Source: Corynebacterium uterequi
Lineage (GTDB): Bacteria; Actinomycetota; Actinomycetes; Mycobacteriales; Mycobacteriaceae
Length of the DNA: 64,000 nucleotides
Reading direction: 5' to 3'
Assembly: GCF_001021065.1 (NCBI RefSeq)
Contig: NZ_CP011546.1
Span: forward strand, 1,612,001 to 1,676,000
Positions 26,514-35,846 of this stretch are shown piece by piece. The notes beneath the pieces are model-generated. The model searched no databases. It saw only the letters and a list, made by a program, of their open reading frames with translations, and was not told the origin of the DNA. Numbering within the stretch: the stretch's first letter is position 1; the number at the start of each line of letters is the position of its first letter. Both the position numbers and the translations under genes were made by a program.

Positions 26514-27217
26514 GCCACGTTGAAGAGCAAACCCAGGCCATAAGTCACGGCCAACCCGGCGGCGCCGCCGAGGAGCAGGCGCACCGTCGCCCGCGCCGTG
26601 GAGCCGCCGGACAGGTGTCCGGAGATGACACCGGTAATGGCCAGAGCCAGCATCGTCACGGCCGTGACAACCAGCCCCGACGCCCCACCGGAGGCCAGAA
26701 CCGCTGCCGCCAGGGGCAGCACCGCCCCGAGGACGAACGAGGCCGCCGAGGCCCCGGCAGCTACCCACGGATTCGTGAGGTCCTCCTCGTCGATCCCCAG
26801 CTCTAGCTGAAGGTGGGCGCTCAACGGATCCGCCTCCGCGATCTCTTTTACCGCCCGGTCAGCAGTGGCGCGCTGCAAACCAAAACCCTCGAGGATCCCC
26901 ACGAGCTCCTCGTGTTCCTCCCTCGGGAAGTGCAGCAATTCGGCGCGCTCCTTAGCAATCAATTCGCGCTCGGTATCCCGCTGGGAGGACACGGACACGT
27001 ACTCACCCAGTGCCATAGACACCGCGCCGGCAATGGTGGCGGCGGCTCCCGAGAGCAGGATTGCCCGGGGCGACATGCCGGCAGCAATGACACCGAGGAG
27101 AAGCGCGGCTACGGAAATAATGCCGTCGTTGGCGCCGAGCACTCCGGCGCGGAGGGCGTTAGTTTTTTGTGAAACGTTATCTGCGTGGGGTTCGAATTCA
27201 AGCTGAGTCGCGACCAT
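26510..27217 (-). CDS. VIT1/CCC1-family membrane protein
   Basis: A 235-residue protein of the VIT1/CCC1 family, whose eukaryotic members move Fe2+/Mn2+ into vacuoles. It has the family N-terminal motif LRAGVLGANDGIISVAALLLG, then AATIAGAVSMALGEYVSVSSQRDTE, a charged ferritin-like cytoplasmic insertion (with ERELIAKERAELL ... REEHEELVGIL) and three more helices. The bacterial role is probably metal homeostasis. The ATG at 27217 fits the family start. Confidence 0.88.
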   Translation of the reverse strand: MVATQLEFEPHADNVSQKTNALRAGVLGANDGIISVAALLLGVIAAGMSPRAILLSGAAATIAGAVSMALGEYVSVSSQRDTERELIAKERAELLHFPREEHEELVGILEGFGLQRATADRAVKEIAEADPLSAHLQLELGIDEEDLTNPWVAAGASAASFVLGAVLPLAAAVLASGGASGLVVTAVTMLALAITGVISGHLSGGSTARATVRLLLGGAAGLAVTYGLGLLFNVA

Positions 27218-27304
27218 GACATCTATTTAAACCGGTAACGAACCCCGCTACAACGAAGTAAAACCTACCCTCACCTGCACATATCCAGCCGAGGCTATCC
27301 TTGG

Positions 27305-27832
27305 TTACCGCTGTCGTTTATGGAATCCGAGGCGCGGAACAAAGGTCTGTGGGTGCTTGCGCTGAGCTACCGCGTCGGCGATGGCCATCCGCATTCGCGG
27401 CTTGTCCACCGGAAGGTGGGTGACGGGGAACCATCCCACATCGGTGGACTCATCGTCGCCAACCACCGGGGTATCGTCGCCCACGACGCTCAGCCGCATC
27501 ACCACGGACAGATACGTGGCCACGTCACCGTTGACGTGGGTGATCGTGTCAGTAGCCCCCACCCCGACGAGCGCCTCCACGGTGGCGGTCAGGCCGGTTT
27601 CCTCCGCTACTTCCCGCACCGCGGTGACGTCCGGATCCTCGCCAGGCTCGCTGATTCCGGTCACCGGTGTCCACGCTCCGTTGTCGGATCGGCGCACCAG
27701 CAGCACCTCTGGGGCGGCCCACACGGAATCGGTGGTGGAGTCGCGCAGCACGACGGCCGTCACCCCGGGTAACCACAGCGGATCGTGGCCGATCTTGGAA
27801 CGAATTTCGGTGATGAACTCGGGCACCGGCAT
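27305..27832 (-). CDS. NUDIX hydrolase
   Basis: A 175-residue NUDIX protein with the full box GISEPGEDPDVTAVREVAEETGL (GX5EX7REUXEEXGU). NUDIX enzymes hydrolyse nucleoside diphosphates linked to another moiety; the precise substrate is unknown. The ATG at 27832 has AAGGAG about 8 nt upstream, which rules out longer readings. It lies 10 nt after the protease gene in a tightly packed minus-strand run. Confidence 0.92.
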   Translation of the reverse strand: MPVPEFITEIRSKIGHDPLWLPGVTAVVLRDSTTDSVWAAPEVLLVRRSDNGAWTPVTGISEPGEDPDVTAVREVAEETGLTATVEALVGVGATDTITHVNGDVATYLSVVMRLSVVGDDTPVVGDDESTDVGWFPVTHLPVDKPRMRMAIADAVAQRKHPQTFVPRLGFHKRQR

Positions 27833-27842
27833 GGGGCACTCC

Positions 27843-28751
27843 TTAGTGACTGGGGGCGGTGGGGACCAACTGGGCGTCGGGCACCACCTCACGGATAGTG
27901 TCCAGGATAACGGCCATGGGTACGTAGGCGACCTGGATTCCGGCTGGGTCGTCGCCGGTGCAGGTCCCCCCGGCGGTGATACCTGACACGAGCCCGACGA
28001 CCACCTGGCGGTCATCGAGCGTACCGACCACCGGGCCACCGGAGTCACCGGTTTGGGCGCACAGCAGCGCGGTGTCGCCCCGCGATAGCAGCTCTTGCCC
28101 GGTGCCCGGGTGGGTCATGCGGTAGGGCTGTTCCCGCATCCCCGCTTCGCCGCAGGTCCATCCCGTCGTCGCGCCCACCTTGCACAGGCCGGCCTCGCCG
28201 GGACCCTCGTGCAGCAGGGTCTCCCCCAGCGCGCCGGAGGCAGGCGCCATGTAGCTGCCGGCGTCGGTCAGCTTGATAATGCCCACGTCGGCGGCGTACC
28301 CATCGGCGCCGGGGTCGTCGAGCCCGGAGTAAATGACCCGGCCGGCTTCGTAGGAGAAGTCGAACTCCGTCCGTGCGTCGGCCGGCCACACCAGTTCGTC
28401 CACGTGCCCGCAGTGCGACGCCGTCACCGCATAGCCCTGACCGGCGGCGTCGGTGAAGGTAAACGCCACGGTGCACGTGGTCTTATCGAAGGCGATGCCC
28501 GGCACCGGGTACTCCTCGGTGAGGGTGATAATCGTCCCCGGGATCCACGGCGAGTTCGCCGGCACCACTACCTCGTTCGGTGGCGGGGCCGCCGGCGAGC
28601 TGGTGGTTGACGGCGACGTCGCCGGCAGCGCAGATCCCCACAGCTCGCCCTGGTGCTGCAAGAAGGCTGCGCTAGCCAGTCCGCCGAGCCCTACGAGCAG
28701 GGCGACGGCGCTGAGGCATCCGAGTGGAGCGGGGTGTGGCTTTGTGGGCAC
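27843..28751 (-). CDS. Secreted trypsin-like serine protease
   Basis: A 302-residue S1-family protease with the catalytic triad: His in TASHCG, Asp in ADVGIIKL and Ser in GDSGGP. The N-terminal VPTKPHPAPLGCLSAVALLVGLGGLASAAF reads as a signal peptide or anchor, followed by a Pro/Thr/Ser-rich linker. The first GTG after the thrC stop (28751) is preferred; a longer reading would overlap thrC by 59 nt. The gene is presumably expressed with thrC, although its role has no visible link to threonine synthesis. Confidence 0.85.
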   Translation of the reverse strand: MPTKPHPAPLGCLSAVALLVGLGGLASAAFLQHQGELWGSALPATSPSTTSSPAAPPPNEVVVPANSPWIPGTIITLTEEYPVPGIAFDKTTCTVAFTFTDAAGQGYAVTASHCGHVDELVWPADARTEFDFSYEAGRVIYSGLDDPGADGYAADVGIIKLTDAGSYMAPASGALGETLLHEGPGEAGLCKVGATTGWTCGEAGMREQPYRMTHPGTGQELLSRGDTALLCAQTGDSGGPVVGTLDDRQVVVGLVSGITAGGTCTGDDPAGIQVAYVPMAVILDTIREVVPDAQLVPTAPSH

Positions 28752-28755
28752 GGGC

Positions 28756-30189
28756 CTAGACGTCGCGCGTGGCCTGGTTATCGACGATGAAGCGCTTGAC
28801 GGCCTCGGCGTCATTGGGCATGTCGGTCACGTACCGGTCGCCGGACTCAATGCCGGCGAAGCGGGCCGGCGTCTCCGGGAAGGACCCGATGGCCTCGGTG
28901 ATGGTTTCGGCGAACTTCACCGGCAGGGCGGTCTCCAGAACCACGACGGGGGTGGCCACCTCGTCCAGCAACTCCCGGGCGACGACGACGCCGTCGGCGG
29001 TGTGCGGGTCGATGAGATAACCCAGCTCCTCAGAGCGGCGGATCTCGGCGAGCCGGTCGGCGTGGGTGGATTTACCCGCGAGGAAGCCGAAGTCGGCAGC
29101 GGTGGCGAAAGCGGCGTCGCCGGCGAGAGAAAAGCCGCCGGCGGGCACCTGGGTACCGAAAAGCTCGGCGATGCGCTCGGGGTCTCGCCCCATGAGGTCG
29201 TAGACGAAGCGCTCGAAGTTCGACGGCCGCGAAATGTCCATGGACGGCGACGAGGTCTTCACCGACGCGCCGTTGCCCTTACGCAGGTAGTTTCCGGTGG
29301 CGAAGAAGTCATCCATCGCATCGTTTTCGTTGTTGGCGACGATGAGCCGGTCCACGGGAAGGCCCATCTGGCGGGCGACGTGCCCGGCGTACACGTTGCC
29401 GAAGTTACCCGTGGGAACGGCGAAGGAGATGCGCTCGTCGTCGCTGTTCGTGGCCCGGAAGTAAAGAGCGAAGTAGTACGCCACCTGTGCCAAGATGCGG
29501 GCGAAGTTGATGGAGTTCACCGCGCCAATGGAGTAGGTCTTCTTAAACTCGGCGTCGGAGTTGACCGCCTTGACCACGTCCTGACAATCGTCGAAGGTGC
29601 CGTCGAGGGCAATGTTGTGGATATTGGCGTCATCCAGCGAAAACATCTGTGCCTGCTGGAAGGGCGTCATCCGCCCCGCCGGAGTGAGCATGAACACGGA
29701 AATATTGTCCCGACCGCGCATGGCGTACTCCGCCGAGGAACCGGTGTCGCCGGACGTGGCGCCAAGGATGTTCATCGTCGCGCCGCGGCGAGTGAGCTCA
29801 TATTCGAAGAGCTCGCCCAGCAACTGCATGGCCATGTCCTTAAACGCAGCGGTCGGCCCGGCGGAGATGTGGCCGATGAGCAGGCGCTCGTCGTACCTGC
29901 TCACGGAGACGATCTCCTCGGTGCCGAAGGCCTCCGCGGTGTAGGCGCGGGCGGCCAGTTCGGCGAGAGTGTCGGCCGGGATGTCGTCAATGTACAGGGC
30001 CAGGATCTCCGCCACGAGGGCCGCATACCCCCGCTTAGCGAGGATGTCGCGCAGCTCCCCCAGGCGATCGGTGACGTCCGGGTAGGCGGCTGGGAGGAAC
30101 AACCCACCGTCGGCAGCCAAGCCGGACATGAGGATATCCGTAAATTTACACGGCTGAGCTGAGCGGTCGCGCGTCGAAATGTAATCCAT
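28756..30189 (-). CDS. thrC: Threonine synthase
   Basis: ThrC converts O-phosphohomoserine to threonine with PLP. The 477-residue product begins MDYISTRD, carries the PLP-lysine motif GPTAAFKDMAMQ (about residue 115), the phosphate loop GATSGDTGSSAEYA and VPTGNFGNVYAG, which are diagnostic of this enzyme. The length is usual for corynebacteria. Threonine synthase is often separated from hom-thrB in this group; here it sits in the glnE directon, 4 nt before the protease gene. Confidence 0.97.
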   Translation of the reverse strand: MDYISTRDRSAQPCKFTDILMSGLAADGGLFLPAAYPDVTDRLGELRDILAKRGYAALVAEILALYIDDIPADTLAELAARAYTAEAFGTEEIVSVSRYDERLLIGHISAGPTAAFKDMAMQLLGELFEYELTRRGATMNILGATSGDTGSSAEYAMRGRDNISVFMLTPAGRMTPFQQAQMFSLDDANIHNIALDGTFDDCQDVVKAVNSDAEFKKTYSIGAVNSINFARILAQVAYYFALYFRATNSDDERISFAVPTGNFGNVYAGHVARQMGLPVDRLIVANNENDAMDDFFATGNYLRKGNGASVKTSSPSMDISRPSNFERFVYDLMGRDPERIAELFGTQVPAGGFSLAGDAAFATAADFGFLAGKSTHADRLAEIRRSEELGYLIDPHTADGVVVARELLDEVATPVVVLETALPVKFAETITEAIGSFPETPARFAGIESGDRYVTDMPNDAEAVKRFIVDNQATRDV

Positions 30190-30222
30190 GAGCTACGAGT
30201 GTAGCGCCCGCCCTCTTGCGCA

Positions 30223-31014
30223 CTAGCCGTCGATGACAAAGCGGACAACGTCCTCGGGGGCGTCGAGGAATTCCCGCATGGCCGCCACGGATTCCACCTC
30301 GTCGAAAGCGACGGGCACCAAGCCGGCCTCGGTGATCTCCAGCACCGTGGCGCCCGGCAGAGCGGGCAAGACCGGAGAATGGGTGCAGATGAGAAACTGG
30401 GCGCCGAGCTCGGCAGCCTGGGCGATCTCGGCGAGCAGCGCCAATTGGCGGACCACGGACAGGCCAGCCTCGGGCTCGTCGAGCAAATAGATGCCTTCGC
30501 CTCGGATGTACTCGCCCAGCAGGTCGAGCACCGCCTCCCCGTGAGAGCGGCGCCGGACGTCGTGCGTAAGTTCGGTGCGCCCGGCGCGCCCGACGGCGCT
30601 TTCGGCGTAGAAGGCGAGGTCAAGATGCGTCTCCGACCGCAGGTAGAACCCACCCACCACGTCCGGGCGGCGCAGCCTGGCCCGCAGCAGGAAGGACAGA
30701 GCAGATTCAGTTCCGGTGCCGGCTCGCTGCGTTGTGCCGTCGAAGCCGCCGCGTGGGCCGCCGACGCCGTCGAAGCCCAGTTTCAAGGCGATGGCCTCTA
30801 AAAGGGTGGATTTTCCCGAGCCGTTGTCGCCGGTGAGGATCGTCACGCGGCTGGTGAACGCAAGCCCGGCGCCGCGGGCCAGTGCGCGCACGGCAGGCAA
30901 TGCGGCAACGTAGGGTTCCAACTTACCGCGCTCAACCGCGTCCGCCAGCGCACTGATTCCACTCACCGAGACCCGCTGCAACGGCAACGGGCGAGGCGGC
31001 ATCACCGGCGCCAC
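30223..31014 (-). CDS. AAA-family ATPase (ABC-like P-loop)
   Basis: A 263-residue ATPase with Walker A TGDNGSGKSTLLEAI and Walker B YLLDEPEAGLS followed by LICTHSP, the pattern of ABC/SMC-like AAA_21 ATPases. There is no membrane or transporter partner, so it is a soluble ATPase, possibly of the RecF/OLD type. The GTG at 31014 starts 3 nt after the 93-residue gene; an ATG at 31002 is an alternative. The neighbours suggest translation coupling but give no functional clue. Confidence 0.82.
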   Translation of the reverse strand: MAPVMPPRPLPLQRVSVSGISALADAVERGKLEPYVAALPAVRALARGAGLAFTSRVTILTGDNGSGKSTLLEAIALKLGFDGVGGPRGGFDGTTQRAGTGTESALSFLLRARLRRPDVVGGFYLRSETHLDLAFYAESAVGRAGRTELTHDVRRRSHGEAVLDLLGEYIRGEGIYLLDEPEAGLSVVRQLALLAEIAQAAELGAQFLICTHSPVLPALPGATVLEITEAGLVPVAFDEVESVAAMREFLDAPEDVVRFVIDG

Positions 31015-31017
31015 TCG

Positions 31018-31299
31018 TTAGGAGCGGTTCTCGCCCAGCAGGTGGGCGATGAACTTCAGCGCGGCGTCGGCGCCGACCTCCTGGCCGCGAGCCGGCGGCT
31101 GCGGCTGAGCCTCGGAGGGCGTCGGCGCCGAGGCGGGGTGGGAGCTGGTGGCGGGGCCTTCGACGCTCACCACTAAGTCGCTGCCGTCCAGGGCGACTTG
31201 GGTGGTGGTGGAGGCGCCGGCGACGCGGGCGGCGGCAACAACGGCTTCCAGGTCGGCGAAGGTGGCGTTGGCTAGGTCTACTCGCAACATGACGGCCAT
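31018..31299 (-). CDS. Conserved small protein between glnE and the ATPase
   Basis: A 93-residue acidic, Ala/Pro-rich product I cannot assign. It begins MAVMLRVDLANATFADLEAVVAAARVAG and ends ALKFIAHLLGENRS, with a Pro/Gln-rich low-complexity middle. The AGGA at about 9 nt before the ATG at 31299 supports the start. It lies 20 nt after glnE and 3 nt before the ATPase, so it is probably cotranslated. It may be a partner of the ATPase. Confidence 0.7.
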   Translation of the reverse strand: MAVMLRVDLANATFADLEAVVAAARVAGASTTTQVALDGSDLVVSVEGPATSSHPASAPTPSEAQPQPPARGQEVGADAALKFIAHLLGENRS

Positions 31300-31319
31300 G
31301 GCTGGTGATCCTTTCGTGT

Positions 31320-34300
31320 TTAGTGTTCGTACTCGTGGGAGGCGGATTCTCCCCAGAACACTTCGTCCACCACGTTACGTGCGCGGCGGGTGAGTTTGAG
31401 GTAGTTGTCCAAGAAGTCGGCATACTTCGACGCACCCCAGCCGGCGGCACCTGAGACTTTGGCCAGTTCGGGGCCGGGCTGCGGGAGCTGGTCCTTGCGC
31501 TTGCCGCGCACGAGGACGATGGCGTTGCGGGCCCGGGTGGCCAGCAGCCATGCGTCGCTGAGCGTGTGTACCTGCGCCGCTGAGATGACGGCCGGGTCAT
31601 CGTGTTCGGCCAGGGCCGCCAGGGCGTCGAGGGTGGAAGTGGTGTGCAGACCGGGGATTTCGTGGGCGTGTTCCAGCGTAATCAGCTGGACTGTCCACTC
31701 GATGTCCGTCAACGCCCCACGCCCGAGCTTGGTGTGCGTAGCGCGGTCGGCGCCGCGCGGCAGACGCTCGTTATCCACCCGGGCCTTCATCCGGCGGACG
31801 TCGCGCACCTGCTGCGCGCTCGCCCCGCGCGCTGGGTATCGCAGGGGGTCGATGGCGCGCAGGAAGCGCTGGCCCACCTCTTCGTCGCCGGCGGCGTGGG
31901 CGGCGCGTTGCAGGGCCTGGATCTCCCAGGTCTCGCCCCACTGTTGGTAGTAGCGCTCATAACTGGCGATCGTGCGCACGATAGGCCCTGAGCGGCCTTC
32001 GGGACGCAGCCCGAGGTCGACGTCCAGAGCCGGATCATCCGAAGGTGTGGACAGTCGCTTACGCATCCGTTCGATGACCCCGATGGCCCACGCCACGGCG
32101 TCGCTGTCCGCCACGCCCTCAGCGGGTTCCGCCACCACCATGACGTCGGCGTCGGAACCGTAGCCCAGCTCGCGCCCGCCGAGCCGGCCCATGCCGATCA
32201 CCGCGATGCGCGCCGGGGGGTGGGAGTACTCCCCGCTGTCCAGGCTGGCGCGCACCTCTGCCCGCAATGCGGCCTCGAGCACCGCCAGCCATACAACGGA
32301 GAGCTCCTCGCAGACCTGGGCGGTGTCCATGAACCCCAACAGGTCCGCGGAGGCGATGCGGGCGAGCTCCAGGCGCCGCAGCTCCCGGGCGCGGCTCACG
32401 GCCTTATCCGGGTCCTTGTGTCGCTTCGACGCCGCGATGAGCGCCCGGTACACCCACTGCGCCTCGTTCTGCAGCAGCTTCGGGCCCGTCGCACCGTCGG
32501 AGAACTGCTTGATGGCGTCCGGGGCGGAGATGAGCAGATCGGCCGTGTACGGGCTGGTCCCCAGGATGAACATGAGCCGCTGGGCGACAACGCCTTCGTC
32601 GCGGAGCATCCGCAGGAACCACGTCCGGTCAAAGGCCGCCTCGCTGAGTTTGCGGTAGTTGAGCAGGCCCGCATCCGGGTCCGCCGTTGACGCCAGGTAC
32701 TCCATGAGCGTCGGCAGCAGAATGGCCTGCAGCTTCGCCTTCCGGGAATTGCCCGACGCCAGCGCCGTGAGGTGCTCGAAGGCCCGGTCCGGGAAACGGT
32801 AGCCCAGCGCTGCGAGCTGATTCTGGGCGGCGGCCTGGGACAGGCGGAGCTCGGCGACGCTCATGGTCACCACGGAGTTGAGCAGCGGGCGGTAGAACAG
32901 CTGCTTGTGGAGACCGGACACCTGGCGGTGGAGGGCTTTGAGGTCGCGGTAGAGGTGCTCCACGGCGGAGGCGTCCGGATCGGGCCGGTACCCCGAGGCG
33001 TTGGCCAGCCACTCCCAGGCCTTGTGGTCCTCGTCCTCCGGCAGAGCATGAGTGCGCCGCAGCCGTGTGAGCTGCAACCGGTGTTCCAACAGGCGCAGCT
33101 GCTCGTAGGCGCGGATGAGCGCCTGGCCGTCCTCGCGGCCGACGTAGCCGCCGTTGATGAGCGTGCCCAGCGCCTCGGTGGTGGGGCGCACGCGCAGGGA
33201 CTCGTCGGAGCGGCCGTGGACCAGTTGGAGCAGCTGGACGGCGAACTCGACGTCGCGCAGCCCGCCTCGGCCCAGTTTGAGCTCCCGGTGGCGTAGCTCC
33301 GCCGGGACGTTGTCCACTACCCGGGTGCGCATGGCCTGGACGTCCTCCACGAAGGATTCCCGCTGGGAGGCGGCCCACACCAGCGGGGCTAGCTGCTCGA
33401 CGTAGTCTGCGCCAAGGTTGAGGTCCCCCGTCATCGGCCGCGCTTTGAGCAGTGCCTGGAACTCCCAGGTCTGGGCCCACCGGCGGTAGTAGGCGACGTG
33501 GGAGTCCAGGGTGCGGGTCAGCGCCCCGGAACGCCCCTCGGGCCGGAGGTTGGCGTCGACCTCGAAGAAGCACGCAGAGCCCAGCCGCATAAGCTCCGAG
33601 GCGACCCTCGTGATCCGCGAGGTGACCGGCTCGGAGACGAAGACGACGTCGACGTCGGAAATGTAATTGAGCTCGGTGGCGCCGCATTTGCCCAAGGCGA
33701 GAACGGCCAATCGGGAATCGGGGGTGTCGTCGCCATACACGCTGCGCACGGCGACGGCCAGCGCCGCGGTGAGCGCCGCGTCGGCCAACGCGCTGAGCAG
33801 GCTGGTCACCTTGGGGTAGCCGAGCATCGGCTCGTTGGCGCCGTAGCCACGCCGGGAGGCGAAGGTCCCCGCCAGGTCGGCGGCGGCAATGCGCATGAGC
33901 AGCGTCCGGTAGGTCCGCTTGAGCGCGGCCTGAGCCGCCTGGCCGGTGATCGCCGCCCGGTAGGTACCCGGGGTGCTCAGCTCGGTGGAGGCGGAAGCGT
34001 CGCAGGGTTGGGCGTCGACGGCGCCGAGCAGGGAGCGCATGAGCTCCTCGGGCTCGGGGATCGCCTCGGCGAGGAGGCGCCACTGTCCGGGATTGGCCAC
34101 GAGGTGATCCCCGAGAGCCGTCGAGCCTCCGAGCAGCGCCAACAGCCGTACCCGCAGCGTCTCGTCGGCGCGTAGGGCGGCGTCGAAATCATCACGGTCG
34201 GTGCCGAGCGCCTCGCTGAGCCGGCGCATCGTGTTGAGCGCGAGGTCGGGGTCCCCCGCGCCGGCGAGGGTCCACAACAACGGTAGGGAGTCGAGATTAT

Positions 34301-34394
34301 CCCATCCCAGCCAGGCTAAGTCCTCGGCGGCGTGGGCGCCGGAGAGCCGCAGCTGGGCGGTGGAGGGCACGGTGCGACGAATGCGGGCGGCCAT
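31320..34394 (-). CDS. glnE: Glutamine synthetase adenylyltransferase/deadenylase
   Basis: GlnE adenylylates and deadenylates glutamine synthetase in response to nitrogen state. The 1024-residue protein has two nucleotidyltransferase domains, each with a G-X11-DxD pattern: LGKCGATELNYISDVDVVF (N-terminal half) and IGMGRLGGRELGYGSDADVMV (C-terminal half). The paired domains with intervening helical regulatory regions match the family. The start at 34394 lies 4 nt after the glnA2 stop. Its expected substrate is the Tyr-406 region of GlnA encoded at 6647-8083. Confidence 0.97.
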   Translation of the reverse strand: MAARIRRTVPSTAQLRLSGAHAAEDLAWLGWDNLDSLPLLWTLAGAGDPDLALNTMRRLSEALGTDRDDFDAALRADETLRVRLLALLGGSTALGDHLVANPGQWRLLAEAIPEPEELMRSLLGAVDAQPCDASASTELSTPGTYRAAITGQAAQAALKRTYRTLLMRIAAADLAGTFASRRGYGANEPMLGYPKVTSLLSALADAALTAALAVAVRSVYGDDTPDSRLAVLALGKCGATELNYISDVDVVFVSEPVTSRITRVASELMRLGSACFFEVDANLRPEGRSGALTRTLDSHVAYYRRWAQTWEFQALLKARPMTGDLNLGADYVEQLAPLVWAASQRESFVEDVQAMRTRVVDNVPAELRHRELKLGRGGLRDVEFAVQLLQLVHGRSDESLRVRPTTEALGTLINGGYVGREDGQALIRAYEQLRLLEHRLQLTRLRRTHALPEDEDHKAWEWLANASGYRPDPDASAVEHLYRDLKALHRQVSGLHKQLFYRPLLNSVVTMSVAELRLSQAAAQNQLAALGYRFPDRAFEHLTALASGNSRKAKLQAILLPTLMEYLASTADPDAGLLNYRKLSEAAFDRTWFLRMLRDEGVVAQRLMFILGTSPYTADLLISAPDAIKQFSDGATGPKLLQNEAQWVYRALIAASKRHKDPDKAVSRARELRRLELARIASADLLGFMDTAQVCEELSVVWLAVLEAALRAEVRASLDSGEYSHPPARIAVIGMGRLGGRELGYGSDADVMVVAEPAEGVADSDAVAWAIGVIERMRKRLSTPSDDPALDVDLGLRPEGRSGPIVRTIASYERYYQQWGETWEIQALQRAAHAAGDEEVGQRFLRAIDPLRYPARGASAQQVRDVRRMKARVDNERLPRGADRATHTKLGRGALTDIEWTVQLITLEHAHEIPGLHTTSTLDALAALAEHDDPAVISAAQVHTLSDAWLLATRARNAIVLVRGKRKDQLPQPGPELAKVSGAAGWGASKYADFLDNYLKLTRRARNVVDEVFWGESASHEYEH

Positions 34395-34398
34395 GGTG

Positions 34399-35736
34399 CT
34401 ACAGCTCCAGGGTGGATCGGATTTCGAAGGGGGTGATCTGGTCCGTGTACGCGTGCCACTCATTCCACTTCGACCGGAGGAAGAACTCGAAGACGTGCTC
34501 GCCTAAGACCTCCGCGAGGAACTCGGATTTCTCCATGTAGCGCAGGGCCTCGTCGAGCCCGCGCGGCAGGTCCCGGTAGCCCATGGCCCGGCGTTCCCGG
34601 CGGGTGAGTAAGGTGACGTCCTCCTCCGCCGGGTCATCGAGGTCAAAGCCCTCGGCAATGCCACGCAGGCCCGCCGCCAGCACCACCGCGTACCCGAGGT
34701 AGGGGTTCGTGCCGGAATCGAGCGAGCGGAGCTCCACCCGGCGCGACGCCGCCTTGTGCAGGCGGTAGGTAGGAATGCGGATAAGGGCGGAGCGGTTGGA
34801 CACGCCCCAGGTGATAGCCGTCGGCGCCTCGTTGCCGAATTGCAGCCGCTTGTACGAGTTCACCCACTGGTTCGTCACCGCCGAAATCTCGTTGGCGTAA
34901 TGCAGGATGCCGGCGATGAAGCCCCGCGCGGTGGCGGAGAGCGAATATTCATCGTCCGGGTCGTGGAAGGCGTTGGACTCGCCTTCGAAGAGGGAGAAGT
35001 GGGTGTGCATGGCGGAGCCGGCGTACTCCCGAAAGGGCTTGGGCATGAACGTGGCGCGCACCCCGTTGCGCTGGGCGACGGTCTTCAGCAGGTAGCGGAA
35101 GGACATGATGTTGTCGGCCATGGTGAGGACGTCGGCGTGGCGCAAGTCGATCTCCTGCTGCCCCGGGGAGGTTTCGTGGTGCGAAAACTCGGTGGCGATG
35201 CCCATGTGTTCGAGGGCTTGCATGGCCTCCCGCCGGAATTTCGGGACCACGGAGTGGGCCGCCTGGTCAAAGTAGCCGCCGTGGTCCGTGGGGGTCATGG
35301 CGAAGGGGAAGCCGTCGTCGTTGACGATGTAGAACTCGATCTCCGGCGAGACCTGGCAGGTAAAGCCCTCGTCAGCGGCCGCTTTGACCTGGCGGCGCAG
35401 GATGTTGCGGGGATCGGCCATGGAGGGGGTGCCGTCGGGCATGACGATGTCGCAGAACATCCGCGCGGTGCGCAGGTCGGGTTCGTCGTCGTCGAAGGGC
35501 ATGATTTGGAACGTCGACGGGTCCGGCAGCAGCAGCGTGTCCGATTCCGACACCCGGGAGAAGCCTTCGATAGCGGAGCCGTCGAAGCCTGCACCCTCCT
35601 CGAAGGCGCCTTCGAGCTCGCCCGGCGACATCATCACGGCTTTGAGCTGACCGGCAATGTCCGTGAACCAGAGGCGAATGAATCGTATTCCGCGTTCCTC
35701 GACGGCGTTGAGGACGAACTCGTGTTGGCTGTTCAT
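34399..35736 (-). CDS. glnA2: Glutamine synthetase-like protein GlnA2
   Basis: A 445-residue GSI-type synthetase with GFDGSAIEGF, a KPFREYAGSAMHTHFSLF ATP block and NRSALIRIP. The region equivalent to the adenylylation loop is different from GlnA (it lacks [10 protein letters not shown]), so it is probably not a GlnE substrate. GlnA2 is non-essential for growth in relatives and may use other amines. It is the first gene of a directon with glnE. The ATG at 35736 divides it from the divergent CYTH-CHAD gene. Confidence 0.95.
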   Translation of the reverse strand: MNSQHEFVLNAVEERGIRFIRLWFTDIAGQLKAVMMSPGELEGAFEEGAGFDGSAIEGFSRVSESDTLLLPDPSTFQIMPFDDDEPDLRTARMFCDIVMPDGTPSMADPRNILRRQVKAAADEGFTCQVSPEIEFYIVNDDGFPFAMTPTDHGGYFDQAAHSVVPKFRREAMQALEHMGIATEFSHHETSPGQQEIDLRHADVLTMADNIMSFRYLLKTVAQRNGVRATFMPKPFREYAGSAMHTHFSLFEGESNAFHDPDDEYSLSATARGFIAGILHYANEISAVTNQWVNSYKRLQFGNEAPTAITWGVSNRSALIRIPTYRLHKAASRRVELRSLDSGTNPYLGYAVVLAAGLRGIAEGFDLDDPAEEDVTLLTRRERRAMGYRDLPRGLDEALRYMEKSEFLAEVLGEHVFEFFLRSKWNEWHAYTDQITPFEIRSTLEL

Positions 35737-35846
35737 ACGCTCCGATTCTACGGAGCCTCGCAGCGGCCATCGTCCTCCTACGCCCGGCGCGGCGTCGGTA
35801 GTCTGGGCCTAAAGAAGGCGTGACGAGTGTGAAAGGTTTTGCTGAC

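Noticed and set aside
28756..30189. T-box or other leader control of thrC
   Set aside because: The gene is preceded by only 33 nt after the ATPase stop, which leaves no room for a leader element.
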